A stretch of DNA of 64,000 nt from the NCBI GenBank assembly GCA_016125165.1, contig WGMH01000011.1, positions 1 to 64,000 on the forward strand, read 5' to 3'. A program made the translations under genes and the position numbers. Position 1 is the first letter of the stretch; each line of letters starts with the position of its first letter. The notes under the pieces are model-generated. The model searched no databases, was not told the origin of the DNA, and saw nothing but the letters and a program-made list of their open reading frames with translations. Below, piece by piece: positions 50,139 through 60,727 of the stretch. This DNA is from Alphaproteobacteria bacterium (GTDB lineage: Bacteria; Pseudomonadota; Alphaproteobacteria; Micropepsales; Micropepsaceae).

Positions 50139-51496
50139 GCGCAGTCGCGCTGCCCAATCATATCCCGTCCGCGCAGCTAGCGTCTTATCCGGTCCGTGGC
50201 GGCAATGCATTGCGCGCGCTGGTGGACGGCGATCGCGCATTCCGGCGCATCTGTGAGGCAGCCGATCAGGCGCGGCACAGCGTTTGGGTTACGGTAGCAT
50301 TTCTCTATCCGGATTTCCGCATGCCGGATGGGCGGAGTTTCTTCGATGTCCTCGACCAGGCCGCCGGGCGTGGGGTGGATGTGCGGGCATTGTTCTGGCG
50401 CACAAAATCCGAAGAGGCCGGTCACTTCCACGGCCATGCCGAAGACCACGGCTTCCTGACGAAGCGTGGTGCGCGCTTTCTGGCCCGATGGGACCGTGCG
50501 GAAAAGAACTATTGCCAGCACCAGAAAAGCTGGCTGATCGATGCGGGGCACGAGAGCGAAATCGCCTTCGTCGGCGGCATCAATCTCGACAACCCCTCTG
50601 TTTCCGCTAGCGGCCACGCAGACCGTGACGGCGAACACACTCACGACGTCTATCTGGAGTTGCGCGGGCCCTGTGCCACAGACGTGCACCACAATTTCGT
50701 TCAGCGCTGGAATGAAGCCAGTGAGCGCCATCTCGATGGCGGACTGTGGGCGCACGCGCGAGAACACGTCCTGCCCTTCCCCGCCCGGCTCTCCCCAGCG
50801 GCGGGAAACGCAATCGTTCAGATGCAGCGCTCGATTCGTGCCGGGCGCTACAGCGACTCAACGGCGACGCCAGACGGCGCGCCATTCGAGATAGCAACCG
50901 GCGAACACAGCATTTTCGAGCAATATGCCTCCGCCATCACAGCGGCCAGACACGCGATCTACATCGAGGATCAATATATCGCTTCACCCGATATCGTTGA
51001 AGCGCTGCATTCTGCGTTGAAGCGCGGCGTGGACGTGACATTCCTCGCACCCGCCGATCCGGAACCGCAGGTGAAAGCGGCGCGTAAGCGCCCCGAAGCA
51101 ACACCCTTCTTCGCGCGCGTGGCGGCCCTTGGCGAATATCCGAACTTCCTGCTCGCAGGCATCGCCTCGCCGCGCACCGGCGCGCCGGTTTATGTGCATG
51201 ACAAAATCATGCTGGTGGACGATTGTTGGGCCACGATCGGCTCCTGCAACATCGCCTCGCAATCCTTCTTCTGCGACAGCGAACTCAATGCCTCCATCTG
51301 GGATGAAGTATTCGTGCGCACAGTGCGCGCTGAACTTCTGAAAGAACACCTTGGCGAAGATACCACGCACCTCTCCGTACGCGCGGCCATGAAGCGCTAT
51401 CGCGACGTAGCCCACGCCAACGCCGAAGCGCGCGCGGGCGGCAAGCGGATGACAGCGCTCGCCTTTGCGCTCGATCCCGCCAAGTATGCGCTCTAG
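50135..51496 (+). CDS. phospholipase D/cardiolipin synthase-like protein
   Basis: Two PLD motifs: HQKSWLIDAGHESEIAFVGGINL and VHDKIMLVDDCWATIGSCNI; GTG start overlaps preceding stop (GTGA). Confidence 0.87.
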   Translation: MSAVALPNHIPSAQLASYPVRGGNALRALVDGDRAFRRICEAADQARHSVWVTVAFLYPDFRMPDGRSFFDVLDQAAGRGVDVRALFWRTKSEEAGHFHGHAEDHGFLTKRGARFLARWDRAEKNYCQHQKSWLIDAGHESEIAFVGGINLDNPSVSASGHADRDGEHTHDVYLELRGPCATDVHHNFVQRWNEASERHLDGGLWAHAREHVLPFPARLSPAAGNAIVQMQRSIRAGRYSDSTATPDGAPFEIATGEHSIFEQYASAITAARHAIYIEDQYIASPDIVEALHSALKRGVDVTFLAPADPEPQVKAARKRPEATPFFARVAALGEYPNFLLAGIASPRTGAPVYVHDKIMLVDDCWATIGSCNIASQSFFCDSELNASIWDEVFVRTVRAELLKEHLGEDTTHLSVRAAMKRYRDVAHANAEARAGGKRMTALAFALDPAKYAL

Positions 51497-51619
51497 GCCT
51501 TTTACGCAGCGACAACCCACCATTCACCCCAACGTTCCTTGACTTCAATCAATGGCACGGCTCTGGGCAAATGGAATGCTTCCATTCATCTGAGGAAACT
51601 GCCACGCGCGAGAACGCAA

Positions 51620-52894
51620 ATGTATATCCCACAAGAGGTTGCCTGGAACATTGTCGACCCCGTTGCCTACTCCAAGGAAAAGCCCGTCGATGAGGCCTTT
51701 CGGTGGCTGCGCAAAAACGCGCCATTCGCGCAAGCCAGCCTTGAGGGTTATGATCCGTTCTGGGTTGTGTCCAAGCATGCGGACATTCTGACGGTCGAGC
51801 GGCAGAACGATCTGTTTCACAATGGCGACCGCCAAACCACACTGGCCACAAAGGAAGGCGACGCCCAGGTTCGTGCGATCACCGGCGGCTCACCGCATCT
51901 GATCTATTCGCTGGTGCAGATGGACAACCCGGATCACTTCAACTACCGCCGTCTGACACAAGGCTATTTCCTTCCCCAAAACATCAAGAAACTTGAGCCG
52001 CGCATCCGTGAGATTGCGCGCGGCTTCGTCGACAACATGGCGGCCATGGGCGGCAAGTGCGATTTCGCGCGCGACGTCGCCTTTCTTTATCCGTTGCATG
52101 TCATCATGGAAATTCTCGGGGTGCCGCAGAGCGATGAGCCGCGCATGCTGAAGCTCACGCAGGAACTGTTCGGCGCGGCCGATCCGGATTTGAACCGCAG
52201 CGGCAAGACGCCCACCGAAGCCGGCAACGATCTTGGCGGCCTGCTCGGCACGGTGATGGATTTCGTGAATTATTTCGATGCAATGACCGCAGACCGGCGT
52301 CGCTGCCCGCGCGAAGATCTCGCGAGCCTGATTGCGAACGGACAGATCAACGGCGAACCGCTCGCCGAGCGCGCCGCCATGGGCTACTACATCATTGCGG
52401 CGACGGCCGGTCACGACACGACATCGAACACCACGGCTGGCGGGCTCTGGGCGATGGCCGAAAACCCCGGTGAGTTCGCAAAGTTCAAAGCCAATCCGGA
52501 ATTGATGCCCTTGTTTCTTGAGGAAACCATTCGCTGGGTGACACCAGTGAAGCACTTTATGCGCAGCGCCACCGCCGACACAGAGATTCATGGACAGAAG
52601 GTCGCCAAGGGCGATTGGCTGATGCTTTGCTACCCCTCCGGCAATCGCGATGAAGACGTTTTCGAGGATCCCTTCCGCTTCAAGATCGACCGTCAGCCAA
52701 ACAAGCATGTGGCGTTCGGTTACGGCGCCCATATCTGTCTTGGACAGCATCTGGGCCGGATGGAAATGCGCATTCTGTGGGAGGAGTTGCTGCCGCGTCT
52801 GAAATGGGTGGAACTCGATGGCGAGCCCACGCGCACGGTGGCGAACTTCGTGTGTGGTCCCAAAAGCGTCCCCATTCGCTACGAAATGCAGTGA
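51620..52894 (+). CDS. cytochrome P450
   Basis: [18 protein letters not shown]-helix; heme-binding [20 protein letters not shown]. Confidence 0.95.
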   Translation: MYIPQEVAWNIVDPVAYSKEKPVDEAFRWLRKNAPFAQASLEGYDPFWVVSKHADILTVERQNDLFHNGDRQTTLATKEGDAQVRAITGGSPHLIYSLVQMDNPDHFNYRRLTQGYFLPQNIKKLEPRIREIARGFVDNMAAMGGKCDFARDVAFLYPLHVIMEILGVPQSDEPRMLKLTQELFGAADPDLNRSGKTPTEAGNDLGGLLGTVMDFVNYFDAMTADRRRCPREDLASLIANGQINGEPLAERAAMGYYIIAATAGHDTTSNTTAGGLWAMAENPGEFAKFKANPELMPLFLEETIRWVTPVKHFMRSATADTEIHGQKVAKGDWLMLCYPSGNRDEDVFEDPFRFKIDRQPNKHVAFGYGAHICLGQHLGRMEMRILWEELLPRLKWVELDGEPTRTVANFVCGPKSVPIRYEMQ

Positions 52895-52907
52895 GTGGAC
52901 GGCGGCA

Positions 52908-53081
52908 ATGACCGAATTCAAAGTCTGGCAATGCACGACCTGTGGCTACATCTATGACGAAGCGGCAGGTGATCAATCGGAGGGCCTGAAACCAGGAACG
53001 CGCTGGACGGACATTCCAGAGGATTGGGTGTGCCCGGCATGTGGCACGCCCAAATCCGGTTTCACGATGATCGAGCTTTAG
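52908..53081 (+). CDS. rubredoxin
   Basis: [46 protein letters not shown]. Confidence 0.96.
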   Translation: MTEFKVWQCTTCGYIYDEAAGDQSEGLKPGTRWTDIPEDWVCPACGTPKSGFTMIEL

Positions 53082-53087
53082 CGCTGC

Positions 53088-53882
53088 TTACACGCTCCGC
53101 TTCACCATCATCTGTTTGATCTCGCCGATTGCGCGGGCCGGATTGAGGCCTTTTGGGCAGGTGTTAGCGCAATTCATGATGGTATGGCAGCGATAGAGGC
53201 GGAAGGGATCTTCCAGTTCGTCGAGGCGCGCGCCGGTGGCTTCGTCACGGCTATCGGCGAGCCAGCGATAGGATTGCAGCAGCGCGGCGGGGCCAAGATA
53301 GCGATCCGAATTCCACCAATAGCTTGGGCATGATGTGGAACAGCAGGCGCAGAGGATACACTCATAAAGCCCATCGAGTTTTGTGCGCTCTTCCGGCGAT
53401 TGCTTCCATTCCTTCTCCGGCGTCGCCGTCTGCGTCTGCAGGAAGGGTTTGATCGAAGAATACTGCGCGTAGAAATTTGTCAGATCAGGCACCAGGTCCT
53501 TCACCACCGGCATGTGTGGCAGGGGATAGATGCTGATGGAACCCGACACATCCGATATCGCCTTTGTGCAGGCCAACGTGTTGGCGCCATCGATGTTCAT
53601 GGCACAGGAGCCGCATACGCCTTCGCGGCATGAGCGCCGGAAAGTCAGCGTGGGATCGACTTCGTTCTTGATCTTGATGAGCGCGTCCAAAACCATCGGA
53701 CCACAGCCTTCCAGATCGACAGTGTAGGTATCGACGCGGGGATTGGCGTCCTGATCCGGATCGTAGCGGTAGACGCGGAAATTCTTGGTGCGCTTGGGCC
53801 GCTTGCCATTGGCCCCCACCGGTCCGGGCCAGACTTTGCCGCGCTTGACCTGACTGCCCGTCGGCAAGGTGAGTTGAGCCAT
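53088..53882 (-). CDS. sdhB: succinate dehydrogenase iron-sulfur subunit
   Basis: [57 protein letters not shown]. Confidence 0.97.
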   Translation of the reverse strand: MAQLTLPTGSQVKRGKVWPGPVGANGKRPKRTKNFRVYRYDPDQDANPRVDTYTVDLEGCGPMVLDALIKIKNEVDPTLTFRRSCREGVCGSCAMNIDGANTLACTKAISDVSGSISIYPLPHMPVVKDLVPDLTNFYAQYSSIKPFLQTQTATPEKEWKQSPEERTKLDGLYECILCACCSTSCPSYWWNSDRYLGPAALLQSYRWLADSRDEATGARLDELEDPFRLYRCHTIMNCANTCPKGLNPARAIGEIKQMMVKRSV

Positions 53883-53954
53883 GAACGTCCCCAAACGGTA
53901 ATGCTTCCAAATGATTAGCAAAGCCCCGCCGGGGTGGCAACGCGGCTCGGCGCC

Positions 53955-55292
53955 TCAATTCCCGCCCCTTGGCGCGACCTGATACCAGTCAATCCGGCGG
54001 GTGACATACATGGTGGCCGCCAGCGCAAGGAACAGCACGATACTGCCGATCAGGAGTGCATTGTCCTCGGCCTTCAGCAGCATGTAGAGCAGGCCATATT
54101 GGGTGCCCAGGGCCACACCCAGAAGCCCGGCCCGTAGCCAGCCGCCATAGGCAGATGCGCCATAGGCCGCTGTCAGGACCACCGTTGCCGCAGCGGCAAT
54201 GAAATAGGCGTTTCCGAAACCGACATGTTCGGAAAAAGACAGGAGCAACAGGTAAAATACCACCTGCGCGGAGCCGACCAGAATGTACTGGATCGCATGC
54301 AACCTGCGCCCTGCCACGATTTCCATCACGAAGAACAGGAGAAAGGCCAGTCCGACGAAAAAGATCGCGTATTTCAGCGAACGTTGGACAAGCTGGTAGT
54401 AGTCCACTGGCTGATAGAACAGGACGCCAAAGGATGAATCCTGCAATTGACGGATGAAGTTCTCGCCCGGTTCGAAACTCTGTCCGAAGCCGCGTGCGAG
54501 ATACGGGATTTTCCACTCCGCATCGAATCCCTTTGTTCCGAGTCGCCGCGCGTCAGGCAGAAACGATCCGGAGAAACTGGGCGATTGCCAATTCGAGCGC
54601 ATCGACGCGGTGGTGTTCTCGCCGAGCGGCGCCAGCTTCAGTTCGCGTGTGCCACACAGGGCGATACCGGTTTGCAGATCTAGCTGGCCCGGTTGCCCCC
54701 TGAGCCCCAGCGACGCATGGATGCCCGCAACGCCTGGATAATCTCGCCCCGCACTGGGTTCAAAATCGCGCTTGTCGCCATTGACGCTGATAACGGCATT
54801 GCCGGTCAATCCATGTGTGTCTCCGACGATGACGCTTGTATAGGCACGATCCCAATGCGCTTCCGCATCGGCGGGAATTAGAGCTTTCAGCGACTCGGCG
54901 GAGAACACCGCATGAATGCCAAGATTTGTACGATAGACCGGAACATCGAACAGGCCACGATGCCGTTCCTCCACATTCGCTTGCGCCACTAGTTGCAGCA
55001 TGTCTGGCAAAAGCGCAGCAACGCTATCGGCGTGTGTGATCGTGGTTTTGCCGTCGACGACCGTTTCATACGTTCGGGTGAAGGGCACAAACACAATGGG
55101 CCCGGCAACGGTTTGCGGTCCGCCCCATCCGCCCGCGATATCCTGCCAGACTTCCGATGCGTAGCCCTGTCTGTCGGACAGCACGAGTTGCACAAGAAAG
55201 AGCGGCACGGCCATAAGAATTGTCAGGCCTGCGACGAGCAGGAGTTTCAGGCCGGGCGTTCTGAGCGCCGCCGCTGTTTGTTCAGACGTCAT
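53955..55292 (-). CDS. creD: inner membrane protein CreD
   Basis: GGPQTVAGPIVFVPF; YQPVDYYQLVQRSLKYAIFFVGLAFLLFFVMEIVAGRRLHAIQYILVGSAQVVFYLLLLSFSEHVGF. Confidence 0.93.
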   Translation of the reverse strand: MTSEQTAAALRTPGLKLLLVAGLTILMAVPLFLVQLVLSDRQGYASEVWQDIAGGWGGPQTVAGPIVFVPFTRTYETVVDGKTTITHADSVAALLPDMLQLVAQANVEERHRGLFDVPVYRTNLGIHAVFSAESLKALIPADAEAHWDRAYTSVIVGDTHGLTGNAVISVNGDKRDFEPSAGRDYPGVAGIHASLGLRGQPGQLDLQTGIALCGTRELKLAPLGENTTASMRSNWQSPSFSGSFLPDARRLGTKGFDAEWKIPYLARGFGQSFEPGENFIRQLQDSSFGVLFYQPVDYYQLVQRSLKYAIFFVGLAFLLFFVMEIVAGRRLHAIQYILVGSAQVVFYLLLLSFSEHVGFGNAYFIAAAATVVLTAAYGASAYGGWLRAGLLGVALGTQYGLLYMLLKAEDNALLIGSIVLFLALAATMYVTRRIDWYQVAPRGGN

Positions 55293-55402
55293 GGTATCCC
55301 CTCCACAAGGATGAGATCCAAGGGTGCTGCGCCAACCGTGGCGCAATCACGGCGGCAGCACGGCACTTTTCCGGTCAATCGCTGATCGTATTGCGGCTGG
55401 GG

Positions 55403-57130
55403 CTAAATCGCGCCCATCTGCTCAAATGTCCATGCCACTTCGACCGGCTGATCCTTGACCGTGCCGGATATGACGATCTGCTCCGTTCGCCGCACCGGTG
55501 CGCCGCCGAGATAGATACTCTCTTCAATGCTGAGATTGCCACCGCAGCGAAAGCGCCACCCCTCCCCGTTGGGTAGCTTCAGGATGATGCCTCCGCCTTG
55601 CGAAGTCGACATCCGCACATCGGGATGAATATGAAAGCGCACAGCGAAAGGCGTGGTCTGCTTGCGGCCTTGTACGGGAAGAATCGCATCGCAACCCGTG
55701 AGATGCGAACCTTGTTGGGACAGCGTCACTGTGCGCTGGTGGCGAAGCCCGAACGGCCTGAGATAGCCGTCATGTACCGCTTCCACCGTGCGACCGTGGA
55801 GATTTTCGCCGCGGCTGGTCGTCACTTCGCGGGGGCCGCCCAGAAGCCGCGCGCCCAGAATATCGCGCGCCGTACCTGCAGATAGTACCGAAGCGGTCGA
55901 AGTATCTGCGATGGTGACAGTGGAGTGCGCCGCCGTTGCTCTGAGCGCGCTATCCCATTTGGAATTGGCCTCGCCCGCGCTACCGCAATTCACGACAATA
56001 CGGTACGGACCGGCACTGAATTCGAACGCGAGCGGACTTGCGTGGGCGTCGTTTGAAAAGGCGCCATATGGCGGCGTTCCGCAATCCATGATGAAGAGCG
56101 ACTTGCCCGAAGCCAAACGCTGATATCCGGAATGGGGCGCATGGAGAAATGGCTGCCCCCGCACTTCATCGCGCGCAAGAATACCTGCAATCATGCGTGG
56201 ATCGCATTCGCGGCCCCCGTTGAACAGCGCCAGCCCGCCATCACCATGACGGAAGAAACGCAGCATGGGGGCCATACGGTCATGGGCACTGCGAATGGTA
56301 TGTGGAATCGGATGTTCGATCGCTGTCAATGCATCGGCCACCATCACGATATGACGAAAGGCATGGACCAGAGCTTCCGGCGAACGCGATGTGTGCCCGC
56401 CGTCGGGAAGAATTTGTTCCGCGATTTCCTGCTCAAGACGAAGCAGCCCTGCCTCAAGCCGTTTAGGATTGTCATTCAGGCAAGCGCCTGACAGCGCGAA
56501 TGCAGTCGCCGCTTCCAGACGCGGCAAACCGGCGGGCGCATCCTCTGCGGTGCGCGCCAGCAGCTTTACCTGCTCGCGCAGCGACACGAAAACCTTGGAA
56601 CGCCACAACACATCAGAGTTGGCGAGCACGAAGCGGCCGTGCGCGAACAGGTGGATCAGCCGGCGCGCGACCACTTGCGGCTCGAAAGCCGGTTCAGAAT
56701 AGCGCGCATTGCGACGCAGCCATTGCGACAACAGATTGGTCGCCAATGTCCGCGAGGCGTCGCCCCCTGCCGCGGAGAGCGGCGGAAGCCACGCAAAAGA
56801 CTGAAGCGCGTCGTTCCAGGCAGGCGTAGGCGCAGGCTGATCGAATATCGAACCCTCCTTCACGTCCACTGCATCGCCGCCAAAACGAAAACGCCCACGC
56901 AACAGTGCATCGGCATCTTCGAGACGCCTTGGCAACGCGTCATATGGGTAAAATGTGATGTGGTCGCAGAGCTTTCCCTTCAGAAAACTGCGATAGATGA
57001 AACCGCGCCGCCACAAAATACGGAACGGCCTCATCGCGCGGCGTAACAAGCCGCGCGCGATTTCCGGCCACAGGCTTATCGGTGCGCCTTGCCGCCTGGG
57101 TGCTTTTGCGGGCGTCTGCGGCTGGGACAC
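55403..57130 (-). CDS. heparinase II/III family protein
   Basis: GGHTSRSPEALVHAFRHIV; DGGLALFNGG; NDAHASPLAFEFSAGPYRIVVNCGSA; GTG start just after rpe. Confidence 0.88.
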   Translation of the reverse strand: MSQPQTPAKAPRRQGAPISLWPEIARGLLRRAMRPFRILWRRGFIYRSFLKGKLCDHITFYPYDALPRRLEDADALLRGRFRFGGDAVDVKEGSIFDQPAPTPAWNDALQSFAWLPPLSAAGGDASRTLATNLLSQWLRRNARYSEPAFEPQVVARRLIHLFAHGRFVLANSDVLWRSKVFVSLREQVKLLARTAEDAPAGLPRLEAATAFALSGACLNDNPKRLEAGLLRLEQEIAEQILPDGGHTSRSPEALVHAFRHIVMVADALTAIEHPIPHTIRSAHDRMAPMLRFFRHGDGGLALFNGGRECDPRMIAGILARDEVRGQPFLHAPHSGYQRLASGKSLFIMDCGTPPYGAFSNDAHASPLAFEFSAGPYRIVVNCGSAGEANSKWDSALRATAAHSTVTIADTSTASVLSAGTARDILGARLLGGPREVTTSRGENLHGRTVEAVHDGYLRPFGLRHQRTVTLSQQGSHLTGCDAILPVQGRKQTTPFAVRFHIHPDVRMSTSQGGGIILKLPNGEGWRFRCGGNLSIEESIYLGGAPVRRTEQIVISGTVKDQPVEVAWTFEQMGAI

Positions 57131-57134
57131 ACGC

Positions 57135-57797
57135 CTATCCCCGCAATGCCGCAATGTTGGCCGCATAATGCGAAGAACCGCCCTTGAAGACGGATGTTCC
57201 GGCCACCAGCACATTCGCGCCCGCGTCGATCGCTTGTTTCGCTGTTACTGGCGTGATGCCGCCGTCGACTTCCAGCGCAATTTGGCGGCCAGACCTGACA
57301 ATCAAATTCGCCGCGGCTTCAATCTTCCTGAGCTGGCTTGAAATGAAAGATTGCCCGCCAAAGCCGGGGTTGACGCTCATGATAAGCACCAGATCGACAA
57401 GATCGATCACGTTATCCAGCGCATCCACCGGCGTTCCGGGGTTCAGCACCACGCCCGGTTTTTTGCCAAAGCTGCGGATCAGTTGAAGGGTCCGGTGCAC
57501 ATGGGGGCCTGCTTCCGGGTGCACGGTAATGCCGTCTGCGCCCGCGCTGGCGAAGGCCTCGATGAAGGGATCGACGGGCGAGATCATCAGATGCACGTCG
57601 AAGGGCTTGGTGGTGTGGGGCCGCAGCGCCTTCACCACAGCCGGACCGATCGTGATGTTGGGCACGAAATGCCCGTCCATTACATCGACATGGATGAGAT
57701 CTGCGCCCGCTTCCGAAATGGCCCGCACCTCCTCGCCCAATCGCGCGAAATCGGCGGAAAGTATGGAAGGCGCGATGCGGATGGGGCTGGCGACCAT
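57135..57797 (-). CDS. rpe: ribulose-phosphate 3-epimerase
   Basis: [45 protein letters not shown]. Confidence 0.97.
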   Translation of the reverse strand: MVASPIRIAPSILSADFARLGEEVRAISEAGADLIHVDVMDGHFVPNITIGPAVVKALRPHTTKPFDVHLMISPVDPFIEAFASAGADGITVHPEAGPHVHRTLQLIRSFGKKPGVVLNPGTPVDALDNVIDLVDLVLIMSVNPGFGGQSFISSQLRKIEAAANLIVRSGRQIALEVDGGITPVTAKQAIDAGANVLVAGTSVFKGGSSHYAANIAALRG

Positions 57798-57803
57798 GCC
57801 CCC

Positions 57804-59198
57804 CTACGTGCCGGATTCCCGCATATCCCGCAAGGCCGCAATGCGTGTTGTTCCCAGCAATGCGAGGGCAAAAACGGGCAGCCACACCAGACGCGATTGA
57901 TACCGGAAGTGCGGTCCGGACCAGACGCCACAAATGAACGCGTTGCCGAGCAATGCCAGAAGCAGAAAAGTGGGCAGGATTCGCGCAGAAGGCGGCAGGC
58001 TCCACGCACCTGTTGCCACCAGCCAGATGAGCAAAAGAACGGCGCCTAGCGCGACTGGAACGTGAAGGATATTCAAAGCATCAAAGGGAAGCTTTCCCAT
58101 CTGTTGCCGTGCCCGCGAATAGTCCGCGATTTGCCTTGAACCAGCCCGCTTCAATTCTGGAAGCGTAATCGATTGCTGCGGGACGATGCCGTCGCCGGTA
58201 GCCACCGCCCCAAATTGCAGCGCGGTGTTGGCGATGGCCCAACCGAGGTTTGCCACCGGATCGCGCTTGAGGCTCAAGGCGACCAGCATGCCTGCCTCAG
58301 TTTCCAGACTGCGAAAACCACCGATCCAGCGGAACGGACTCACATGTTCGTCCCAGAGCCAGGTATCGGCTGTTGCTGGAAAGGAATCCTTGTAGCGGCA
58401 AAGTCGGAATTGAATTTTTGAGCAATTTTCGTCCAGAACAGGTTTCAGCAATCCGTCCTGCATGAGCCGGGCCGAGAGAAAAACGGCACCGGACCGGCTG
58501 ATAAACACCTGCCTCGTGAAGGCGTAGTTGGCACCAATGACAAGCGCGAACGCGACGGCGAGCGACAGCATCGGCCCCGCCAAGAACGGCACCGGAAGGC
58601 CACGTCCATCAAGCCATCTGCGGGGTGCGAACTTCACCACCGCAAGTATCAATACGAGACCCGCCGTCACACCCAGATGCGTCATGTGAACTGCGGCACT
58701 AAGAGCGGTCACGATGATCAGAAGCGCGCGCCGGCACGGGCCAAGCAATGAATTGTGAAAAGCCAGAAGGTACACACCGGCGACCGCAACGGCGGCAAAA
58801 CAGTCTGGCTGAATTTGGCCTGCATACCAGGGCGCGCTGGTGCCAATCACCGTCGCTATCCCCAATGCAAGAAAGCCTTGTAGCGGCAGCATTGGCCGCA
58901 AGGCGCGCGACAATTCGACCATGACATAGGCCATGATCGCGGACTGCACCGCCGCCACAATCCACAAATTCGGCGAAGGTCCCGCTATCCGCAGAAACAG
59001 CGAATAGACCGGCGAACGCGACGCAATGAACACGTGGGCAAAGCCTTGCAGGAGATAGGCACCGGTATCGTAGAAAATTATGGGGAAACCGTTCAGCAGG
59101 GCTGCAGACAACAGCATCAACGACAATGTGACAATTGCCACACTTTCGCTCAGGGCGCCCGCGATCGGGCGGCGCAATATTGCGGGCACAACATTCAT
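57804..59198 (-). CDS. polytopic membrane protein of unknown function
   Basis: Many hydrophobic segments; FYDTGAYLLQGFAHVFIASRSPVYSLFLRIAG. Confidence 0.7.
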   Translation of the reverse strand: MNVVPAILRRPIAGALSESVAIVTLSLMLLSAALLNGFPIIFYDTGAYLLQGFAHVFIASRSPVYSLFLRIAGPSPNLWIVAAVQSAIMAYVMVELSRALRPMLPLQGFLALGIATVIGTSAPWYAGQIQPDCFAAVAVAGVYLLAFHNSLLGPCRRALLIIVTALSAAVHMTHLGVTAGLVLILAVVKFAPRRWLDGRGLPVPFLAGPMLSLAVAFALVIGANYAFTRQVFISRSGAVFLSARLMQDGLLKPVLDENCSKIQFRLCRYKDSFPATADTWLWDEHVSPFRWIGGFRSLETEAGMLVALSLKRDPVANLGWAIANTALQFGAVATGDGIVPQQSITLPELKRAGSRQIADYSRARQQMGKLPFDALNILHVPVALGAVLLLIWLVATGAWSLPPSARILPTFLLLALLGNAFICGVWSGPHFRYQSRLVWLPVFALALLGTTRIAALRDMRESGT

Positions 59199-59283
59199 GC
59201 AGGGATGCCCCAGCCACCGGCCGGCTACGTAGCGCACTGCAGCGCACGCGCCAATGGCGGCGCACCGACCATGCGCTTAAGAT

Positions 59284-59820
59284 TTGCGGATGAACCAGCC
59301 TGGCCCCATCAGTTTTCGGCGCCTCGCCGAGGATGACCTTGCGCTGTTGTCTGGCTGGCTGAACCGGGAGCACCTGCGCCCATTCTACCAAAAGACGCCG
59401 GTATCCATGGACGAGGTTCGGAAGAAATACCTTCCGCGCATTGAGGGGCGTGTGCCTGCGCACTGTCACCTGGCAATCATGCGGAACAACCCAATCGGCT
59501 ACCTGCAATGCTATCGGATTGCCGATTGGCCGGACTGGAAGGCTTTGACAGGGATTACAGATGGCATCGGCACTGATCTTTTTCTGGGCGAGCCAGACCT
59601 GCTGGGACAAGGAATCGGCACGGCCATGCTTGACGGCTATTTGCGGGAGGTGGCGCTCTGCCTGTTCCCTGAAGAACAGGCATGTTTCATCGCGCACCAC
59701 TTGGACAATGCCGCTGCACGCGCCTATTCAAGGGCGGCCGGCTTCGTGCCCTTTCAGACATTTGTCGAGGAGGGCATGCCCATGGAACTGATGCGGGTAA
59801 TGCGCAGGGATCTGCGTTGA
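59284..59820 (+). CDS. GNAT acetyltransferase resembling AAC(6')/siderophore-type acetyltransferases
   Basis: RRLAEDDLALLSGWLNREHLRPFYQ; LLGQGIGTAMLDGYL; NAAARAYSRAAGF. Confidence 0.82.
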   Translation: MRMNQPGPISFRRLAEDDLALLSGWLNREHLRPFYQKTPVSMDEVRKKYLPRIEGRVPAHCHLAIMRNNPIGYLQCYRIADWPDWKALTGITDGIGTDLFLGEPDLLGQGIGTAMLDGYLREVALCLFPEEQACFIAHHLDNAAARAYSRAAGFVPFQTFVEEGMPMELMRVMRRDLR

Positions 59821-59912
59821 TCGGACCCAGAAATCCGGCCTTTCGCCGTTGACTTGGGGGGCTCCCCTCCTACACTCCGGCTCGCTTCGGTACCTCAATT
59901 CTGGGACTTTTC

Positions 59913-60341
59913 ATGGCGGAATCTCCGCAATCTCACTCGGCCGGGCGCCGCTCGCGCCCGCTCTCGCCATTTACCTCGATCTATCGCTGGACGCCCACGA
60001 TGGCGGCCTCCATCACCCATCGCATCACAGGCATGGGTCTGTTTTTCGGGACGATATTCCTCGCCTGGTGGCTCATTGCCGCCGCTGCGGGGCCGGAAGC
60101 CTATGAGACATTTGCCAATCTGGCGGTAACGCCCCTAGGGCAACTCATTCTCTTCCTGTGCGCGCTGGGCTTGATCTACCACCTGCTTTCAGGGTTGCGG
60201 CATCTGGTCTGGGACGTGGGGCACGGTTTCACGCCAGCCAAGGCAAATACCTGGAGCGTCCTGATTTTCCTCGCCGCGATTCTCGGTGCGGCCGGGCTGT
60301 TCTGGCTCGTTTACAGCCAGAAGGGGTTCATGCCGCTATGA
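59913..60341 (+). CDS. sdhC: succinate dehydrogenase cytochrome b556 subunit
   Basis: RPLSPFTSIYRWTPTMAASITHRITGMGLFFGT; HLLSGLRHLVWDVGHGF. Confidence 0.95.
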   Translation: MAESPQSHSAGRRSRPLSPFTSIYRWTPTMAASITHRITGMGLFFGTIFLAWWLIAAAAGPEAYETFANLAVTPLGQLILFLCALGLIYHLLSGLRHLVWDVGHGFTPAKANTWSVLIFLAAILGAAGLFWLVYSQKGFMPL

Positions 60342-60712
60342 GCACACGCACACCGCTATCCAATGTTCAGGGCCTAGGTTCGGCAAAATCGGGTGTCGAG
60401 CATTTCTGGCGTCAACGCGCCACCGCCGCAGCGCTCATTCCCCTTTCCCTGTGGTTTATCTTTGCTGTGTTCCACCTGATCGGCCAGCCACAGGCTACTG
60501 TCGTCGCCTTCATTGCCAATCCGGTTCACGCGATCCTGCTTGGGCTTTTCGTCATTGCCGTCCTGATCCACATGATCCTCGGCGTGCAGGTGGTGATCGA
60601 AGACTACATCACCGCCGAAGGCTCCAAGCTTCTCACGCTGCTTCTGGCAAAGGCATTCACCTGGCTTGTGGGGGCGGCCTGTCTGTTCGCCATCATCAAG
60701 ATTGCGATTTGA
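60338..60712 (+). CDS. sdhD: succinate dehydrogenase membrane anchor subunit
   Basis: GSAKSGVEHFWRQRATAAALIPLSLWFIFAVFHL; ATGA overlap with sdhC. Confidence 0.93.
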   Translation: MSTRTPLSNVQGLGSAKSGVEHFWRQRATAAALIPLSLWFIFAVFHLIGQPQATVVAFIANPVHAILLGLFVIAVLIHMILGVQVVIEDYITAEGSKLLTLLLAKAFTWLVGAACLFAIIKIAI

Positions 60713-60727
60713 GTTGGACAACACACG

